From the NCBI RefSeq assembly GCF_001578185.1, contig NZ_CP011008.1, positions 4,616,001 to 4,680,000 of the forward strand: DNA of 64,000 bases, written 5' to 3'. The position numbers and the translations under genes were made by a program. The DNA is from Peribacillus simplex (GTDB lineage Bacteria; Bacillota; Bacilli; Bacillales; DSM-1321). Under the pieces are notes generated by a model. That model did no database searches and was not told the DNA's origin. It saw nothing but the letters and a program-made list of their open reading frames with translations. The first letter of the stretch is position 1, and the number at the start of each line of letters is the position of its first letter. Shown here piece by piece: positions 1 through 8,651 of the stretch.

Positions 1-469
1 GGTCCTTTCGGATTTTTCAATTGACTCCCAATCCACTTCTGAAACATGCCCCACCAGCTTCCTCAATATTATTGTTCTTTACCATCACTTTGGCAGTCAT
101 AACTATAACAATCAAAATGGCAAGACAAACAAATAAATCCCCCTTGGATGAAAAAAATATCCCAGCCGATTAAGAGAATCCACAACTACCTCTCTATCAC
201 CAGCAGTTCCCGATATCTCCAAGAAAATAATAATAGGGTTAAAATCATACTGATGGCAGTAAGCATTGAAAAGATATAATCATGGCCAATCATTTGCATA
301 CTGATAAAGGATGAAATAACGACGATTAGAAAAACCAAGGAAGACTTAATTGGGCTTTTCCGTTCTATACATCTATTTAAAATAATATAAGGTTATAAAC
401 CATGATGAAGAAAATAAACTTCGTTGAGCCCTTCCATTTTTCAGAATGATTTTCACACCTTTTGGGTCT
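1..469. other. Intergenic stretch, possible remnant ORF
   Basis: No convincing gene is seen. On the minus strand, positions 186 to about 370 hold an open frame of roughly 60 codons. It encodes two hydrophobic segments and ends WRYRELLVIER-stop. It has no ATG start and no good ribosome binding site. It could be the end of a small membrane protein whose 5' part is lost, or chance. Confidence 0.3.
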
Positions 470-1096
470 TTACTCTTCCCTCCGTTTACTGATAATTATC
501 TTTCTATACATTCCATTCAGCATGATCGATCGATTTTCTTCCATTTTCATATTTTTTTCATGTCTACTGAACAAGTCTTCAAACCTCAAGCCAATATCTG
601 TACCTAAAAATCTAATAATGGGTCTCAGAAGCTTTTTGGGTAATGAAAGCCGTTCATCTTTAGAGATAAACTTATCGAATATGATTATTTTCCCCTCGCC
701 TTTTAAAACCCTGATCATTTCCAGAAGACATTCATTTGCATCAGGTACGACGGAAAGGACCAAACTTCCAACTATATAGTCAAACGATTCATTATCGAAT
801 TCCATATGCTGTGCATCCATCTCCAGGAAAGTGATCGATCTATCCCCATATTTAACCATCGCCTTTTTTAGCATATCAGCCGAAAGGTCTATCGCCGTTA
901 TCTCAAGGTCAAGGTGCTTGATCAACTCTAAATCGGCACCCGTTCCTACGCCCACAAACAGAACCTTTGCATTGTCATGAAATGATATCTCTTCAAATAT
1001 ACTTTTCCTGGCTTTTAAAAAGAGGGCACTGAAGGTTTTGTCATATATTGGAGACCAAACCTTATAAATTACTTTATTCCACGAATTATTCAACAT
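470..1096 (-). CDS. Class I SAM-dependent methyltransferase (UbiE-like)
   Basis: A 208-residue methyltransferase of the UbiE/MenG-like Methyltransf_11 type. The SAM-binding glycine motif VGVGTG is at residues 48-53, followed by the acidic strand ITAIDLS near 66-72 and the FDYIVGSLVLSVV core strand near 105. The start ATG has GGGGAGG five bases upstream. The short, slightly variable C-terminus resembles phospholipid or small-molecule methyltransferases, but the substrate cannot be read from sequence. It stands alone and faces away from the padR operon. Confidence 0.8.
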   Translation of the reverse strand: MLNNSWNKVIYKVWSPIYDKTFSALFLKARKSIFEEISFHDNAKVLFVGVGTGADLELIKHLDLEITAIDLSADMLKKAMVKYGDRSITFLEMDAQHMEFDNESFDYIVGSLVLSVVPDANECLLEMIRVLKGEGKIIIFDKFISKDERLSLPKKLLRPIIRFLGTDIGLRFEDLFSRHEKNMKMEENRSIMLNGMYRKIIISKRREE

Positions 1097-1395
1097 CCAT
1101 ACCTCCCCGGCCTCTTACATACTTCTTCTATAAAGCATACGAAATCCCTTCCAAGCGGATATGTAAAGTTCATTCAGAATGCGATGTTTCCTTCCACGAT
1201 AACGGTCAGGTATGCCATATCTCTAAAAACTGTTCCCACTATTGGTTTTCTTCCTTAAATCATCATAAGATTGCTCCTGCCGTGTCCGACATTAGGTTTC
1301 CCTGTATTTCTTTCCATAAAGAACACCCCTCCAAATCTAAAGGCCATACCTTTTTAAACAAAGACCTTACACCTGCGCCCATTTTAACAATTACC
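1097..1395. other. Intergenic stretch between methyltransferase and padR operon
   Basis: About 300 bases lie upstream of both divergent genes. On the minus strand, GGAGGGG precedes an ATG at about 1319 that opens only 20 codons (MERNTGKPNVGHG...). A plus-strand open frame across the region has no ribosome binding site and odd composition. I see no supported gene. Confidence 0.4.
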
Positions 1396-1424
1396 TTGAC
1401 TGTCATAGTAATACATTATAAGAT
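1396..1424 (+). promoter_or_regulatory. Probable sigma-A promoter of padR operon
   Basis: TTGACT at 1396-1401 is followed after 17 bases by TAAGAT at 1419-1424, just ahead of the AGGAGGTGA ribosome binding site at 1433-1441. PadR regulators usually repress their own operon, so an operator is expected here. ATACAT/TATAAG bases lie in the spacer but no clean palindrome is seen. Confidence 0.5.
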
Positions 1425-1444
1425 ATACCACAGGAGGTGAGGAT

Positions 1445-1774
1445 TTGGTTCAACGACAGCTATCCTCTGACCTGCTTCGCGGACATGTAGATACGATGAT
1501 TCTAAAACTCCTGCAAAGTGGCGATAAATACGGTTATGAAATCAGCAAACTGATATATATGAGTTCGAATGAGCAATATGAATTAAAGGAAGCGACCATG
1601 TATTCCAGTTTAAAACGTCTAGAAAAGGACGGATGCATCATCTCTTATTGGGGAGATGCTTCACAAGGCGGAAGAAGGAAATATTACAAAATCACCCCCA
1701 TCGGGGAAGACACATATACGCAAAATAAAAATGATTGGGAACTTGCCAAGCGAATACTTGAACGCCTCTTGTAA
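1445..1774 (+). CDS. PadR family transcriptional regulator
   Basis: A 109-residue winged-helix repressor. It has the PadR pattern: LLRGHVDTMILKLLQSGDKYGYEI at the N-terminus, then the wing with GGRRKYYKITPIGE near residue 80-93. The start is TTG, fixed by AGGAGGTGA a few bases upstream and by the conserved N-terminal LSSDLLRG. The next gene starts 17 bases downstream, so the two are cotranscribed. PadR genes next to HAAS-domain membrane proteins form a common Firmicute regulator/effector pair, and the same arrangement is seen here. Confidence 0.88.
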   Translation: MVQRQLSSDLLRGHVDTMILKLLQSGDKYGYEISKLIYMSSNEQYELKEATMYSSLKRLEKDGCIISYWGDASQGGRRKYYKITPIGEDTYTQNKNDWELAKRILERLL

Positions 1775-1790
1775 GAAAGGAAGATGAAAT

Positions 1791-2510
1791 GTGATTGAAA
1801 AACTGCAGGCACATGTTCATGGCATTTTTGCACCGTACAAAAATGCAAAAACAGCAAATGAATTGGAAGAAGAACTGCTGCAAAACTTACTGGAAAAATA
1901 CAATGACCATAAAAAGAATGGCTCTAGTGAGCAGGAAGCGTATAAGCTGACTGTGGATTCAATAGGAGAAGTATCAGAGCTCATGGAATCACTTAATCTT
2001 CACTATAGTGAGCTTGAGCAGGCAATAAACATGGACTATTCCAGACATCGCTTATTGGATTCCGACTTTCGCTCGGTTTCCGTGCATGACGGGAAATTCA
2101 ATTCCTGTGATTTAAGCCGCTCTGATTTCAGCCATTCCGACCTGACGAACAGCACCTTTAAAAGCAGTAACTTAAATAAATGCATCTTTGAAAACGTCAA
2201 TTTAACAAGCACCTTATTTAAAAGCGCGAATTTAAAAGGCGTAACTTTCAAGAACAGCATTTATAATAAGACCCATTTTAAAGGCTGTAATTTATCTGGT
2301 CTTACATTTGATGGGGAAACATTTAACCAAACCATTTTCGAGGGTTCTTCATTGAAAAAGGCATCATTTCGTGATGCCACACTCATCAATGTTCAATTCC
2401 GGATGTCCGATTTAAAGAAAATCGACTTTACTGGAGCTTCGATGGATAAACTTACTTTCAACTTTTTAAATGGAGCGAAGGTAGATCTCAGCAGTGTGAC
2501 CATCATCTAA
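1791..2510 (+). CDS. HAAS-like domain plus pentapeptide-repeat protein
   Basis: A 239-residue protein starting at GTG, with AAGGAAG upstream. Residues 1-75 look like the helical HAAS/DUF1700-type module that accompanies PadR regulators (charged helices with EELEEELLQNLLEKYNDH). From about residue 85 to the end it is a right-handed pentapeptide-repeat helix with A(D/N)Lxx-type repeats such as CDLSRSDFSHSDLTNSTF. There is no transmembrane segment, so it is probably cytoplasmic. In related operons HAAS proteins are membrane-bound; here that part may be supplied by the 32-residue membrane peptide encoded next. Exact function unknown. Confidence 0.75.
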   Translation: MIEKLQAHVHGIFAPYKNAKTANELEEELLQNLLEKYNDHKKNGSSEQEAYKLTVDSIGEVSELMESLNLHYSELEQAINMDYSRHRLLDSDFRSVSVHDGKFNSCDLSRSDFSHSDLTNSTFKSSNLNKCIFENVNLTSTLFKSANLKGVTFKNSIYNKTHFKGCNLSGLTFDGETFNQTIFEGSSLKKASFRDATLINVQFRMSDLKKIDFTGASMDKLTFNFLNGAKVDLSSVTII

Positions 2511-2523
2511 GGAGGGATTTCCA

Positions 2524-2622
2524 ATGACGTTACCGATTGCGATTGTCGTATCCACCTCAATCATTTGCGTGACCGTGTTTTTAACTGCGGTCGTTTTAAA
2601 AGGAATGAGCATGGGGGAATGA
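2524..2622 (+). CDS. 32-residue single-pass membrane peptide
   Basis: A short gene missed by length cut-offs. ATG at 2524 follows AAGGAGGGA by about six bases. The product is almost entirely one hydrophobic helix (residues 4-24, PIAIVVSTSIICVTVFLTAV) with a short KGMSMGE tail. It starts 14 bases after the pentapeptide gene and is directly followed by a strong terminator, so it is the last gene of the padR operon. The tight spacing and terminator argue it is real. Function unknown. Confidence 0.65.
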   Translation: MTLPIAIVVSTSIICVTVFLTAVVLKGMSMGE

Positions 2623-2632
2623 TTGATTAAAG

Positions 2633-2674
2633 AACCCTGTGCTAAGACAATACACGTCTTAGCACAGGGTTTTT
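2633..2674 (+). terminator. Rho-independent terminator of padR operon
   Basis: A stem AACCCTGTGCTAAGAC / GTCTTAGCACAGGGTT with a seven-base loop is followed by a T run. It closes the operon 10 bases after the small membrane gene. Confidence 0.9.
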
Positions 2675-2766
2675 ACGTTTTCAATTTAAATCCATGAATT
2701 TAAGTATAGAAGTAACAATTATCCTATATTAAGAGAAATGACCATTTTCCTTGCTGGTAAAAACCA

Positions 2767-2795
2767 TTGATTTTATTTTCTGACTATTATACAAT
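2767..2795 (+). promoter_or_regulatory. Promoter of the T-box leader
   Basis: TTGATT at 2767-2772, a 17-base spacer and TACAAT at 2790-2795 place the start of transcription near 2802. That is just upstream of the first conserved T-box elements. Confidence 0.55.
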
Positions 2796-2825
2796 AACTC
2801 AAATTAACCTAATTTTATTTAACAT

Positions 2826-3088
2826 TCCATGAAGAGAAAGAGTACGTTATAGTTTCTGTTCCAAAGAGAGCTGGTGCTTTGCTGAAAGCCAGTGTCCAGA
2901 TAATAACCGAAGATCATCTCTGAGAAGTAAAGCCGAACCTTTAGTAAGCTTTACCGGTTTCCTCCGTTATAAGGGACAACATACAATTATGTTTGTAAAG
3001 GGCAGCAATGTGCTTTCTAAGCATTCCATTAAACAAGAGTGGTACCGCGAGTTCCGAATCTCGTCTCTTAATGAGACGGGATTTTTTG
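2826..3088 (+). promoter_or_regulatory. T-box riboswitch, tRNA-responsive leader
   Basis: Conserved parts in order: lower stem I AGAGA (2833-2837) pairing with TCTCT (2917-2921); the loop-E pair AGTA (2841-2844) and GAA (2909-2911) flanking the specifier loop; the distal arm around GAGCTGGTG...AAAGCCAGTG; the T-box itself, AAGAGTGGTACCGCG, near 3035-3050; and the terminator AATCTCGTCTC / GAGACGGGATT with T run at 3057-3087. The candidate specifier is ATC (Ile) at 2913-2915, or GAT (Asp) one base earlier. The antiterminator bulge reads UGGU, which pairs with a tRNA carrying A73; tRNA-Ile has A73 whereas tRNA-Asp has G73. That favours Ile. Confidence 0.9.
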
Positions 3089-3139
3089 TTTTAATCCAGT
3101 TAAATCAATGAAAATAAAGGCAAAGCAGGTGAAGGTCTA

Positions 3140-3961
3140 ATGCAGACACTATTATTCGTAACAGATTTATACTATGAAGCAAAAGGAAGAAATTATTATG
3201 AGGAGGATTTGTTCCTTACTTCGGAACTTAGGGAAGATTTTCAATTGGTCATTTGTCACCCTGAAGACACTGAAACATTTGAAAAGGACTTTGACCTAAT
3301 TGTATTTCGAAATGCTGGTCCAGTAGCAAATTTTAAAGATAAGTATCAAGCATTCCGCAATAGAGCGGCTACTGGTTTGAAAACTTACAATTCATTTATT
3401 GGAAAGGCTGATATGAACGGGAAAGAATACTTAATTGAACTGACGAATGCCCAATTTCCTGTCATTCCAACTATCGATACCCTTGATTCTTTAAATAAAC
3501 TTCCTAATGTAGCATTGTACATAGTGAAGCCGAAAGATGGTGCAGATTCCATCGGTTTGGAATTTGTCACGAAAGATGAATTGGGAGATAAAATCGATTC
3601 AGAATCAAAGAACCTATTGGTACAACCTTTTATCAACTTTGAGTATGAGGTTTCATTTTATTTTATCGATAAGGAATTTCAGTATGCTCTTTATGCACCA
3701 GACAAAGAGAAAAGATGGGAATTAAAGGAATACACACCTACAGAAAAAGATTTAGCCTTTGCTCAGCAATTTATTGAATGGAATAATCTTGATTGGGGGA
3801 TTCAACGAGTTGATGCATGCCGGAATGAGCAAGGTGAACTTTTATTGGTTGAACTGGAAGATTTAAATCCCTATCTTTCCTTGCTGGAACTAACTGATGA
3901 AGCCCGTCAGAACTTTGTAAAAGCGATGAAAAAGTCAATACAGAAAGCTCTTCAAGCTTAG
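3140..3961 (+). CDS. ATP-grasp domain protein under T-box control
   Basis: A 273-residue protein of RimK/glutathione-synthetase-like architecture. The N-terminal domain begins MQTLLFVTDLYYE. The ATP-grasp core has the nucleotide-binding VKPKDGADSIGLEF near residue 128, a central QPFINFEYEVSFYFI strand, and the metal-binding acidic/Asn signature LVELEDLNPYL near 236-246. ATP-grasp enzymes join a carboxylate to an amine or thiol through an acyl-phosphate. No partner gene follows, so the substrate is unknown. Control by a T-box implies that an amino acid, best guess isoleucine, is consumed or limiting. The start ATG lies 50 bases past the leader terminator. Confidence 0.75.
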   Translation: MQTLLFVTDLYYEAKGRNYYEEDLFLTSELREDFQLVICHPEDTETFEKDFDLIVFRNAGPVANFKDKYQAFRNRAATGLKTYNSFIGKADMNGKEYLIELTNAQFPVIPTIDTLDSLNKLPNVALYIVKPKDGADSIGLEFVTKDELGDKIDSESKNLLVQPFINFEYEVSFYFIDKEFQYALYAPDKEKRWELKEYTPTEKDLAFAQQFIEWNNLDWGIQRVDACRNEQGELLLVELEDLNPYLSLLELTDEARQNFVKAMKKSIQKALQA

Positions 3962-4076
3962 AATAACAAAGAAAGACTTTTAATTAAGTCGTTTCAGACT
4001 GTCGCAAAAATTCGTGAACGGACGAATAAAGTTTGAGTTAGGTCCAACTGGGTTGCACGGTCGAATAAAGTGCGGG

Positions 4077-4178
4077 GACGGACGAATAACTGGCTAGCCG
4101 AGATCCCACAGACGCGTGCTTTGATGAGGCTTGGCATACAGTCGGCGGCCGAAATCAAATGGAACGATTTTTAACTAA
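4077..4178 (+). repeat. Divergent copy of dispersed Bacillus repeat
   Basis: The block runs from CGAATAACTGGCTAGC through GAGATCCCACAGACG, GAGGCTTGGCA and ACAGTCGGCGG to GAAATCAAATGGAACG. It matches, with scattered substitutions, the reverse complement of 61365-61473. The core GAGACCCCACAGGCG...GAGGAGGCT is shared with the 214-bp repeat at 21001 and 46604. Just upstream (about 4019-4088), CGGACGAATAA occurs twice and GGTCGAATAA once. Confidence 0.7.
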
Positions 4179-4183
4179 AAAAA

Positions 4184-4221
4184 CTGTAGGCAAACCCGCT
4201 TTTCTTCGAGTTTGTCTACAG
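4184..4221 (-). terminator. Terminator of galE
   Basis: On the minus strand, CTGTAGACAAAC pairs with GTTTGCCTACAG (one mismatch) and is followed by seven T residues. It lies about 20 bases past the galE stop. Confidence 0.85.
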
Positions 4222-4241
4222 CCTGAAACGACTTTTAATTG

Positions 4242-5213
4242 TTAAACTATCTGAGATTTATGCCATTTCCATGCACTTTCAATAATCTCTTCCAAATCTA
4301 TTGATGCTTTCCATCCAAGTTCTTCATATATCTTATTAGCTGAAGCAACCAGACGGGCTGGATCTCCAGGGCGACGGTCTGCATACTCTATGGTCGGCTT
4401 CACTCCTGTGACCTTTTCACAAGTGTCGATTACATCTTTAACCGAAAATCCTTTTCCATTCCCAAGATTGTAGATGGCCGTATCCTTCTTCCCGGACAAT
4501 AGGGCTTGAAGCGCGATTATATGAGCTTTGGCTAAGTCCGTTACATGAATATAATCACGAATGCAAGTGCCATCTTTCGTGTCATAGTCTGTGCCAAATA
4601 CGGAAATCTTCTCTCGTTGACCTAATAAATGCTGTAAAATAATAGGAATCAGATGTGTTTCAGGATCATGACTTTCACCGATTTCTGCCGACACATGTGC
4701 TCCAGCCGCATTAAAGTAACGTAAAACGACATAGTGGAGTCCATATGCATTTGCAAAGTCACTTAAGATTTGCTCCACCATCAATTTCGAGCGGCCATAT
4801 GGATTAATCGGATTAGTTGGCTGATCTTCATCAATCATATCCACATTTGGTATACCGTAAGTAGCTGCCGTTGATGAAAAAATGAAATTCTTAACATCAT
4901 GCTTGAGCATGGTATTCACTAATGTAAGAGTTGCACCAACATTATTATTATAGTATTTATAAGGGTCTTGGACAGACTCACCTACCAAGCTATTAGCAGC
5001 AAAGTGCATTACAGCTTTAATGGGATATTTAAGGAATATTTCATTCAAGACCGCTTCGTCTCCTAAATTCCCTTCTACCAAGATGGCCTTCGAATCGACC
5101 AGCGAAGGAAAACCGGTTGAGAGATTATCCAGAATGACAACCTCTTCTGTATTCACTAACTCTTTTACAAGATGACTTCCAATATAGCCTGCACCGCCAA
5201 CGACCAAAATCAT
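4242..5213 (-). CDS. galE: UDP-glucose 4-epimerase GalE
   Basis: A 323-residue extended short-chain dehydrogenase. It has the NAD-binding GGAGYIGSH at residues 6-14, DNLSTG near 29, FSSTAATYG with the catalytic Ser/Thr near 113-115, and the YxxxK pair Y139/K143 in NPYGRSK. Length and motifs fit GalE, which interconverts UDP-glucose and UDP-galactose (or the N-acetyl forms) for cell-wall and exopolysaccharide synthesis. GAAAGGG lies upstream of the ATG. With galU and pgcA it forms a same-strand UDP-sugar supply group. About 230 bases, including an unusual hairpin, separate it from galU. Confidence 0.95.
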   Translation of the reverse strand: MILVVGGAGYIGSHLVKELVNTEEVVILDNLSTGFPSLVDSKAILVEGNLGDEAVLNEIFLKYPIKAVMHFAANSLVGESVQDPYKYYNNNVGATLTLVNTMLKHDVKNFIFSSTAATYGIPNVDMIDEDQPTNPINPYGRSKLMVEQILSDFANAYGLHYVVLRYFNAAGAHVSAEIGESHDPETHLIPIILQHLLGQREKISVFGTDYDTKDGTCIRDYIHVTDLAKAHIIALQALLSGKKDTAIYNLGNGKGFSVKDVIDTCEKVTGVKPTIEYADRRPGDPARLVASANKIYEELGWKASIDLEEIIESAWKWHKSQIV

Positions 5214-5283
5214 ATAATATTTACCCTTTCTTTTTAAACTGACTTCTTTACGTTATAAGTTCTCCCAACAAACCTCACGCGTC

Positions 5284-5331
5284 TTAAGAATTGGGTGTCC
5301 CTGGATCGCACACTTTAGCCCTTTTAGCCAT
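5284..5331 (-). CDS. Possible 15-codon leader ORF before galE
   Basis: On the minus strand an ATG at 5331 is preceded by GGAGGGG at ideal distance. It opens the frame MAKRAKVCDPGTPNS before TAA. Its ribosome binding site is buried in the right arm of the hairpin at 5338-5404. It may be a leader peptide, or the truncated start of a lost gene such as a transposase. No homologue is recognised. Confidence 0.3.
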   Translation of the reverse strand: MAKRAKVCDPGTPNS

Positions 5332-5337
5332 AATAAT

Positions 5338-5404
5338 CCCCTCCAGGTAGTCGTGTACAATCCAAAATTGTTCGTGATCTTAGTACACTCTCTACCTAAA
5401 GGGG
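5338..5404 (-). promoter_or_regulatory. Hairpin that masks a ribosome binding site
   Basis: In minus-strand RNA, CCCCTTTAGGTAG pairs with CTACCTGGAGGGG (13 pairs, two of them G-U). A second six-pair helix GTGTAC/GTACAC sits further in. The 3' arm contains the GGAGGGG that serves the 15-codon frame at 5331. This is the form of a translational attenuator or of a mobile-element end. Confidence 0.45.
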
Positions 5405-5441
5405 ATAGTATCACATAGGAGTTTTCTCTATTTAAAATGGT

Positions 5442-6329
5442 CTATCTGATTCCTGCTTTATGCATCTTGAGGATATTTTCCATTTCTTTTATAATGTCGT
5501 CTCTTAAATCAGGACGTTGCAGGGCAAATTCAATTGTCGTTTTCACAAAGCCATCAACAACTCCTACATCATAACGTTTTCCTTCAAAATCGTAAGCGAA
5601 GACTTTTTGGATTTCATTCAGTTTTTGGATCGCATCCGTTAACTGGATTTCACCGCCAGCCCCTGTTTCCTGATTAGCTAAGAAATCAAATATTTCCGGT
5701 GTTAGTATGTATCTTCCCATGATGGCTAAATTGGATGGTGCCGTTCCTTGTTCTGGCTTTTCAACGAATCGGTTCACTTCGTATCTTCTGCCTTCTTGAG
5801 TAAGCGGGTCAATGATGCCGTATCTATGTGTTTCATTCTCATTTACTGGCTGCACTCCAATGATGGACGAACCTGTCGCATCATATTCGTTGATTAATTG
5901 ACGTAGTGATGGCACATCGCTTTGAACGATGTCATCGCCTAAAAGGACTGCAAATGGCTCATCACCAATAAAGTTACGTGCACACCAAACAGCATGTCCA
6001 AGGCCTCTCGGTTCTTTTTGCCTAATGTAGTGGATATTAGCTAAATTCGATGGGTATTGTACCTTCTCCAATAAATCGAATTTCCCTTTTTCCCTCAAGT
6101 TATTTTCTAGTTCGTATGCATTATCAAAATGATCTTCTATCGCACGTTTATTCTTTCCCGTGACAATGATAATATCTTCGATTCCCGCTTTCACGGCTTC
6201 TTCTATAATATATTGAATAGTTGGTTTGTCCACTATTGGCAGCATTTCTTTTGGCATTGCCTTCGTAGCAGGCAAAAATCTAGTTCCCAATCCAGCTGCA
6301 GGAATTATAGCCTTTTTTACTTTTTTCAT
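5442..6329 (-). CDS. galU: UTP-glucose-1-phosphate uridylyltransferase
   Basis: A 295-residue nucleotidyltransferase (GalU/GtaB) making UDP-glucose from UTP and glucose-1-phosphate. The nucleotide-binding [13 protein letters not shown] is at residues 11-23, with [16 protein letters not shown] and the FVEKP motif further on. The chosen start ([10 protein letters not shown]) has GGAGGAG ten bases upstream; a longer frame upstream lacks a ribosome binding site. Its substrate comes from the phosphoglucomutase encoded just upstream at 6671-8419, and its product feeds galE, teichoic acid and glycolipid synthesis. Confidence 0.95.
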   Translation of the reverse strand: MKKVKKAIIPAAGLGTRFLPATKAMPKEMLPIVDKPTIQYIIEEAVKAGIEDIIIVTGKNKRAIEDHFDNAYELENNLREKGKFDLLEKVQYPSNLANIHYIRQKEPRGLGHAVWCARNFIGDEPFAVLLGDDIVQSDVPSLRQLINEYDATGSSIIGVQPVNENETHRYGIIDPLTQEGRRYEVNRFVEKPEQGTAPSNLAIMGRYILTPEIFDFLANQETGAGGEIQLTDAIQKLNEIQKVFAYDFEGKRYDVGVVDGFVKTTIEFALQRPDLRDDIIKEMENILKMHKAGIR

Positions 6330-6404
6330 ACTCTTGTTACTCCTCCATATCAACTTTAAAAATTAAATCCATATAATTACATTTTTTTCTTAATCACCAT
6401 ATTA

Positions 6405-6432
6405 ATAGTAACATAGTCTGGTTTTTAGTTAA
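6405..6432 (-). promoter_or_regulatory. Probable galU promoter
   Basis: On the minus strand TTAACT (6427-6432), a 16-base spacer and TACTAT (6405-6410) sit about 75 bases before the galU start. The region is AT-rich with no other candidate as good. Confidence 0.4.
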
Positions 6433-6596
6433 AATGTTTGTATATTCAATACTTTTTATATCCTATTTATTATATACCAATTTCTTCATATTTTAAAACT
6501 TATTGGGTAAATCTTTCATCTACAACTGTATAGACACTTAAATTGACACTATTCGCCGTCTCCAGCTTGGAACGGAACGTCTGATAAAGTAAATAT

Positions 6597-6629
6597 GGCC
6601 CTTCCCCGAACGAATATCAGGAAAAGGCC
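6597..6629 (-). terminator. Terminator of pgcA
   Basis: On the minus strand, GGCCTTTTCC pairs with GGGGAAGGGCC and is followed by an AT-rich tail, about 40 bases past the pgcA stop. The T run is imperfect. Confidence 0.6.
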
Positions 6630-6670
6630 TTATTTTCTTGATTATACGGCTGTCAGGTCCAAAGACTGAC

Positions 6671-8419
6671 TTATTTAGTACTATTGATCATCCCATTAAT
6701 TTTTTCCATGAAAGCATTCATGACTAGGTTCAACTTCAGCTCGGCTGCTTCCATCGTTTCACCTTGGATTCCGAAATAGAATTTGATTTTAGGTTCTGTC
6801 CCAGATGGCCGTAAGCATACCCATGTGCCATCCTCAAGGAAGTACTTAATTACATTTGATTTAGGTAAATCAATGACTTCTTCCTTATCGTTGCCCACCG
6901 TCAGCTTCATGCCGCTTTGATAATCCTCCTGCACAGTTACAGCTTTTCCGGCTATTTGCTTTGGAGGATCCTCACGGAATTGATTCAGTATCCCTTGAAT
7001 CTGCCCAGCGCCTTCGATTCCCTTTAAGGTCAATGACTGGAGTCCCTCCAGGTAATACCCGTACTTTTCAAATATATTTAGCAAACCTTCATATAGGTCC
7101 ATGCCCTGTTTTTTATAGTAGGCACACACTTCCACCGCAAGAACGGCAGCTTGGATCGCATCTTTATCACGGGCAAAATCCTTGATTAGATAGCCATAAC
7201 TTTCTTCATACCCGAATAAGAATGTGTGCTTACCGCTTTTCTCATATTCGTTGATCTTTTCAGCGATGAATTTAAAACCCGTTAATACATCAACGGTCCC
7301 TAAGCCATATTCATTTGCGATTCTGCGGCCTATTTCAGAAGTCACTATCGTTTTTAAGACAACTCCATTGGGAGGTAAAGTGCGTTTCGATTTCTTTTCT
7401 TTTAAAAGATAATCCAATATTAGTGCACCAGTTTGATTACCTGTAAGCACCACATATTCGCCATTCTTATTTTTAACGGCGATACCGAGCCGATCTGCAT
7501 CCGGATCTGTTGCGATCAACAGGTCCGCAGATACCTCATTTCCTAATTCAATGGCCATTTCAAATGCTGCATGTTCTTCAGGGTTCGGTGATTTGACTGT
7601 CGAAAAATTGGGATCAGGCAATTCCTGCTCTTTAACAACATGTACCTTATCGTATCCCAGATCTTTTAAAGCACGCCTAACCGACTTATTTGCTGTGCCA
7701 TGAAGTGGTGTGAATACTACTGTCACATCAACTTCTTCGCTTAGATTTCTGTTTTCGGGCACAGTAAGCAACTTTTCATTATAAGCGGCATCGATTTCCT
7801 CTCCGACAACCTCAATGAGGCCCTGTGCTTTCAATGTCACTTCATCTTTTACCGAAATGGCAAGTTCATTTTCAATCGCATTCACGAATTCAATCACTTT
7901 ATCAGCAGTAGCCGGAGGAAGCTGGGCACCATCTGGTCCGTACACTTTATAGCCATTATACTCAGGGGGATTATGACTTGCCGTGATAACGATCCCAGCA
8001 TAGGCATTCAGTTCTCGAACGGCAAAGGATAACTCCGGCGTTGGCCTTAACTCATCGAATAGATAAGCCTTAATCCCTTCTGTAGCCAAGGTCTTGGCTG
8101 CTTCCAAGGCAAATTCAGGTGATTTAAAACGTGAATCGTAGGCAATCGCGACACCTCTGCGTTTTGCTTCATCACCCATCGATTGCAGATAATGGGCTAA
8201 TCCTAATGTTGCTTTGCGGACTGTATAAAGATTCATTCGATTGGTACCTGCCCCAATTTCCCCGCGCATACCGCCTGTGCCAAATTCCAAGTTCTTATAA
8301 AACGCATCTTCAATATTTTTTTCATCATCTTGCATCTTGTTAAGTAATGACTTCATTTCCTCATCAAGGGCTTCGAAATTCACCCATGAGTGGTAAGAAC
8401 ATTTATAATCCATTTTCAC
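6671..8419 (-). CDS. pgcA: Alpha-phosphoglucomutase PgcA
   Basis: A phosphohexomutase of about 580 residues that interconverts glucose-6-phosphate and glucose-1-phosphate. It has the catalytic phosphoserine loop [13 protein letters not shown], the metal-binding DPDADRLG, the sugar-binding GYEESYG and the phosphate-binding RPSGTEPK near the C-terminus. The GTG at 8419 (giving [12 protein letters not shown]) follows AGAAGG by about five bases; ATG 8413 is the alternative. The longer frame to 8488 has no ribosome binding site. It supplies galU with substrate for cell-envelope glycans. Confidence 0.93.
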   Translation of the reverse strand: MKMDYKCSYHSWVNFEALDEEMKSLLNKMQDDEKNIEDAFYKNLEFGTGGMRGEIGAGTNRMNLYTVRKATLGLAHYLQSMGDEAKRRGVAIAYDSRFKSPEFALEAAKTLATEGIKAYLFDELRPTPELSFAVRELNAYAGIVITASHNPPEYNGYKVYGPDGAQLPPATADKVIEFVNAIENELAISVKDEVTLKAQGLIEVVGEEIDAAYNEKLLTVPENRNLSEEVDVTVVFTPLHGTANKSVRRALKDLGYDKVHVVKEQELPDPNFSTVKSPNPEEHAAFEMAIELGNEVSADLLIATDPDADRLGIAVKNKNGEYVVLTGNQTGALILDYLLKEKKSKRTLPPNGVVLKTIVTSEIGRRIANEYGLGTVDVLTGFKFIAEKINEYEKSGKHTFLFGYEESYGYLIKDFARDKDAIQAAVLAVEVCAYYKKQGMDLYEGLLNIFEKYGYYLEGLQSLTLKGIEGAGQIQGILNQFREDPPKQIAGKAVTVQEDYQSGMKLTVGNDKEEVIDLPKSNVIKYFLEDGTWVCLRPSGTEPKIKFYFGIQGETMEAAELKLNLVMNAFMEKINGMINSTK

Positions 8420-8651
8420 ATTGTCCTTCTTTCTTTCTGGTTCCCTGTTGGGAAATCTAGATGTTCTACTAAGACTAACAGTTATCACTGAAATAAAAAA
8501 AAGCCATTCATAGGACTTTCTTCGCTATATTATCAGCAATAAATGGATATCAGTCAATATTTTCAACATAAAAAGGTTTGTTATGGATGGATAATCAATT
8601 GAATTTGAATGGAGGCAATAATCAGGGGATGGCGATGGATTCGGTAATCTT

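Noticed and set aside
1048..1440. 130-codon plus-strand frame between the methyltransferase and padR
   Set aside because: It overlaps the methyltransferase start and has no ribosome binding site or protein-like pattern.
2909..2915. Reading the T-box specifier as GAT (Asp)
   Set aside because: It sits right after GAA, but the UGGU bulge does not fit the G73 of tRNA-Asp, and T-boxes prefer GAC for Asp. Kept only as an alternative to ATC.
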